NCBI GenBank assembly: GCA_937901435.1
Contig: CALGTJ010000219.1
Coordinates: forward strand, 1 to 6,718
Source: an uncultured Rhodobacter sp.
Lineage (GTDB): Bacteria > Pseudomonadota > Alphaproteobacteria > Rhodobacterales > Rhodobacteraceae
DNA length: 6,718 nucleotides
Reading direction: 5' to 3'
The notes beneath the pieces were generated by a model. It had not been told where the DNA came from. It did no database searches and worked only from the letters and a program-made list of their open reading frames with translations. Position numbers and translations under genes: made by a program. Below, piece after piece: positions 5,260-6,718 of the stretch. Position 1 is the stretch's first letter. Each line of letters opens with the position of its first letter.

Positions 5260-6240
5260 TTACGTCTTACGCCGTCCCGACTGCGAGACATCCTTGGTGC
5301 GTCTCGACTGCGAGACGACGAGCCTTTCCGGAAACAGCCCCTGCGGTCTCCACAAAAGCATACCCACGATGACAAAGCCAATCAGGATGAACTGGATCGA
5401 CCCGGTATAAAGCTGCACATCCAGTGGCGCAAAGCGCGACAGGGCCCAGCCGCTTGCGGTCCAGGCCCCCCAGATCAGGAACGCCCCGGCGATGGCCCCG
5501 CGATTGTTGCCCGCCCCGCCCACGATCAGCATTGCCCAGATCTGAAACGTCAGGATCGGCAGCACGTCCTGCGGGCTGATGAAAGCATAGAACGTCGCAT
5601 AAAGCCCACCGGCGAGGCCCATGATGACAGACCCGGTGATGAACGAGATCAGCCGCACGCGCGAGGGGCTTTTGCCCAGCGATTGCGCGGCGGTCTCATC
5701 CTCGCGGATCGCGCGCAGCAAACGACCGAAAGGCGAGCGGATCAGCGTTTCCAGAAACAGATAGGTGGCGATCAGCAGCACCAGTACAAAGGCGAGGAAC
5801 AGCAGGTTATAGCTGAACCCGTCGCCCAGCCAGGCGCGCAACGGCCTCTCGAACCCGCGCAGCCCCTTGGCCCCGCCCGCCAGCCCTTCGGCATTGCGCA
5901 TCAGGTTTTCAAAAGCCACGGCCACGCCAAAGGTCGCAATCGCCAAATAGTCATGGCGCAGGCGCAGGGTAAGCACCCCCACCAGCCAAGCCATGAGGCC
6001 AGCGATGACCATTCCGCCGAGCAGGGCCAGCAGATAGGGCAGTTCGAACCCGCCAAGGTGATCCGCCTGCGCCGTGCCGCCAAGGATCAGCGTGCCATAG
6101 GCCCCCGCTCCGAAAAAGGCGACGACGCCGCCGTTGAACAACCCGGTGTTGCCCCATTGCAGGTTCAGACCCAGCACGGCAATCGACAGAATGCCCGCGA
6201 CTGTGGCAAAGAACACGAGGTAGGAAATGATGCCGATCAT
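5260..6240 (-). CDS. ABC transporter permease, LivM type, 326 aa
   Basis: Inner-membrane permease of the HAAT importer, paired with the LivH-like protein. It is mostly hydrophobic, with helices at roughly 3-25, 33-55, 68-93, 95-112, 143-164, 197-220, 228-257 and 279-297. Family marks are YLAIATFGVA (98-107), the cytoplasmic coupling loop FGRLLRAIREDETAAQSLGK (171-190) that contacts the ATPases, the AGGLYA stretch (210-215), and WAMLIVGGAGNNRGAIAGA (235-253). The usual final motif WRPQGLFPE is at 297-305; beyond it lies a 21-residue basic tail holding a nine-residue repeat (VSQSRRTKD/VSQSGRRKT) that the family does not normally have. The ATG at 6240 overlaps the LivH stop as ATGA, which indicates translational coupling. 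The gene ends in TAA 26 bp before the binding-protein gene. Substrate cannot be told from the permease. Confidence 0.93.
   Translation of the reverse strand: MIGIISYLVFFATVAGILSIAVLGLNLQWGNTGLFNGGVVAFFGAGAYGTLILGGTAQADHLGGFELPYLLALLGGMVIAGLMAWLVGVLTLRLRHDYLAIATFGVAVAFENLMRNAEGLAGGAKGLRGFERPLRAWLGDGFSYNLLFLAFVLVLLIATYLFLETLIRSPFGRLLRAIREDETAAQSLGKSPSRVRLISFITGSVIMGLAGGLYATFYAFISPQDVLPILTFQIWAMLIVGGAGNNRGAIAGAFLIWGAWTASGWALSRFAPLDVQLYTGSIQFILIGFVIVGMLLWRPQGLFPERLVVSQSRRTKDVSQSGRRKT
5273..5317 (-). repeat. Duplicated 7-bp hairpin in the 3' end of the LivM-like gene
   Basis: Two copies of a palindromic unit lie 27 bases apart. The first in transcript order, 5317-5300, is perfect (CGTCTCG, loop CAGT, CGAGACG). 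The second, 5290-5273, keeps all seven pairs in minus-strand RNA through two G-U pairs. Because the period is nine codons, the protein shows it as VSQSRRTKD then VSQSGRRKT. The pair sits 40 to 84 bases before the binding-protein start codon, a typical place for a transcript-stabilising or processing element. Confidence 0.6.
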
Positions 6241-6718
6241 GCGCGCTCTTCCCCGAACAGGCCCGTTGGGCGCGCGATGAGCACCGCAAGGATGATCAGA
6301 AAGGGCACCGCGGGGCTATAGCCCGACGGCAGGATCAACAGCGCCACGTTTGACGCGATGCCGACAAGGAACCCGCCTAAAACTGCACCGTAAATACTGC
6401 CGATCCCACCGACGATGGTGGCGGCAAAGATCGGCAGCAACAGATCGCGCCCCAGCACCGGGTTGATCTGGTTGCTCAGCCCATAGAAAATGCCCGCCGC
6501 CGCCGCGAGGCCACCGCCGATGATCCAGATCAGCGTGATCATCCGGCTCAGGTTGATGCCCGACACCTGCGCAAGGCTTGGATTTTCCGCCACCGCGCGC
6601 AGGGCATAGCCAAACGTCGTGCGCGACAGCACCAGATGCAGGATCAGCATGATCACAAGGGCCGCCACCAGCGAAAACACCTGATCCTGCTTCACAAGGA
6701 TAAAGGGATCGCGGCTAA
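6237..6718 (-). CDS. ABC transporter permease, LivH type, C-terminal part, 5' end beyond the window
   Basis: The frame is open from the right edge (6718) to the TGA at 6239-6237, giving about the last 159 residues of an inner-membrane permease. A GTG at 6695 is in frame, but the open frame continues upstream of it (SRDPFIL precedes it), so I treat it as an internal Val. The LivH coupling loop is clear: SRTTFGYALRAVAENPSLAQVSGIN followed by a Gly/Ala-rich helix (GGGLAAAAGIFYGL). The family's ATIVGGIGSIYGAVLGG segment and a closing helix (FLIILAVLIARPTGLFG) follow. It overlaps the LivM start by four bases, forms the heterodimeric channel with it, and places the operon order as LivH, LivM, binding protein. 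The missing N-terminus, promoter and ATPase genes should lie to the right of the window. Confidence 0.9.
   Translation of the reverse strand, partial: SRDPFILVKQDQVFSLVAALVIMLILHLVLSRTTFGYALRAVAENPSLAQVSGINLSRMITLIWIIGGGLAAAAGIFYGLSNQINPVLGRDLLLPIFAATIVGGIGSIYGAVLGGFLVGIASNVALLILPSGYSPAVPFLIILAVLIARPTGLFGEERA

Noticed and set aside
4682..5410. Plus-strand open frame (242 aa) opposite the binding protein and LivM end
   Set aside because: Antisense shadow; no domain, no ribosome binding site of note.
5683..6321. Plus-strand open frame (212 aa) opposite the permease genes
   Set aside because: Gln/Arg/His-rich antisense translation of membrane-protein codons, a common artefact.

Overview
The window is GC-rich (about 60% or slightly above, judged by eye) with strong third-position G/C bias in its genes. 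The gene families, Shine-Dalgarno style and G/C-rich intergenic hairpins suggest an alphaproteobacterium, most likely a member of the Rhodobacterales (Roseobacter group). That placement is inference from sequence character, not from a search.

Layout. Plus strand, left half: (i) the 3' end of a vicinal-oxygen-chelate (glyoxalase/bleomycin-resistance-like) protein, cut by the window edge (1-285); (ii) an unrecognised exported protein of 291 aa (399-1274); (iii) 29 bp later, a complete cytosolic M20-family zinc peptidase of 376 aa (1304-2434); (iv) a 207-bp spacer before the TTG start of the next gene, holding a 15-bp tandem repeat and a long inverted repeat; (v) a major facilitator (MFS) transporter gene (2642-3822) carrying a one-base frameshift in a C-run and an in-frame TAA, so it reads as a pseudogene or as sequence errors. 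A 145-bp convergent spacer (3823-3967) holds hairpins, a 12-bp G-rich tandem repeat and a good intrinsic-type terminator. Minus strand, right half: three genes of a branched-chain-amino-acid-type (HAAT) ABC importer, transcribed right to left: LivH-like permease (partial, runs off the window), LivM-like permease (4-bp overlap with LivH) and a periplasmic substrate-binding protein (26 bp after LivM). The ATPase genes are not in the window and would be expected upstream on the minus strand.

How the genes may work together. The ABC operon imports a small amino-acid-like solute: the binding protein captures it in the periplasm and the two permeases form the channel. The M20 peptidase would cleave a peptide-like or N-acyl amino acid bond in the cytoplasm. 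An importer of amino-acid-like compounds convergent to an amidohydrolase is compatible with uptake and breakdown of one conjugated amino acid, but nothing in the sequence proves the link or gives the substrate.

I see no clearly new defence, mobile or RNA system. The points most worth a second look are the broken MFS gene, a pair of repeated hairpins in the 3' end of the LivM gene just before the binding-protein gene (pairing kept by G-U in the minus-strand RNA only), the exported orphan protein beside the M20 peptidase, and a set of short tandem repeats placed in nearly every intergenic gap.
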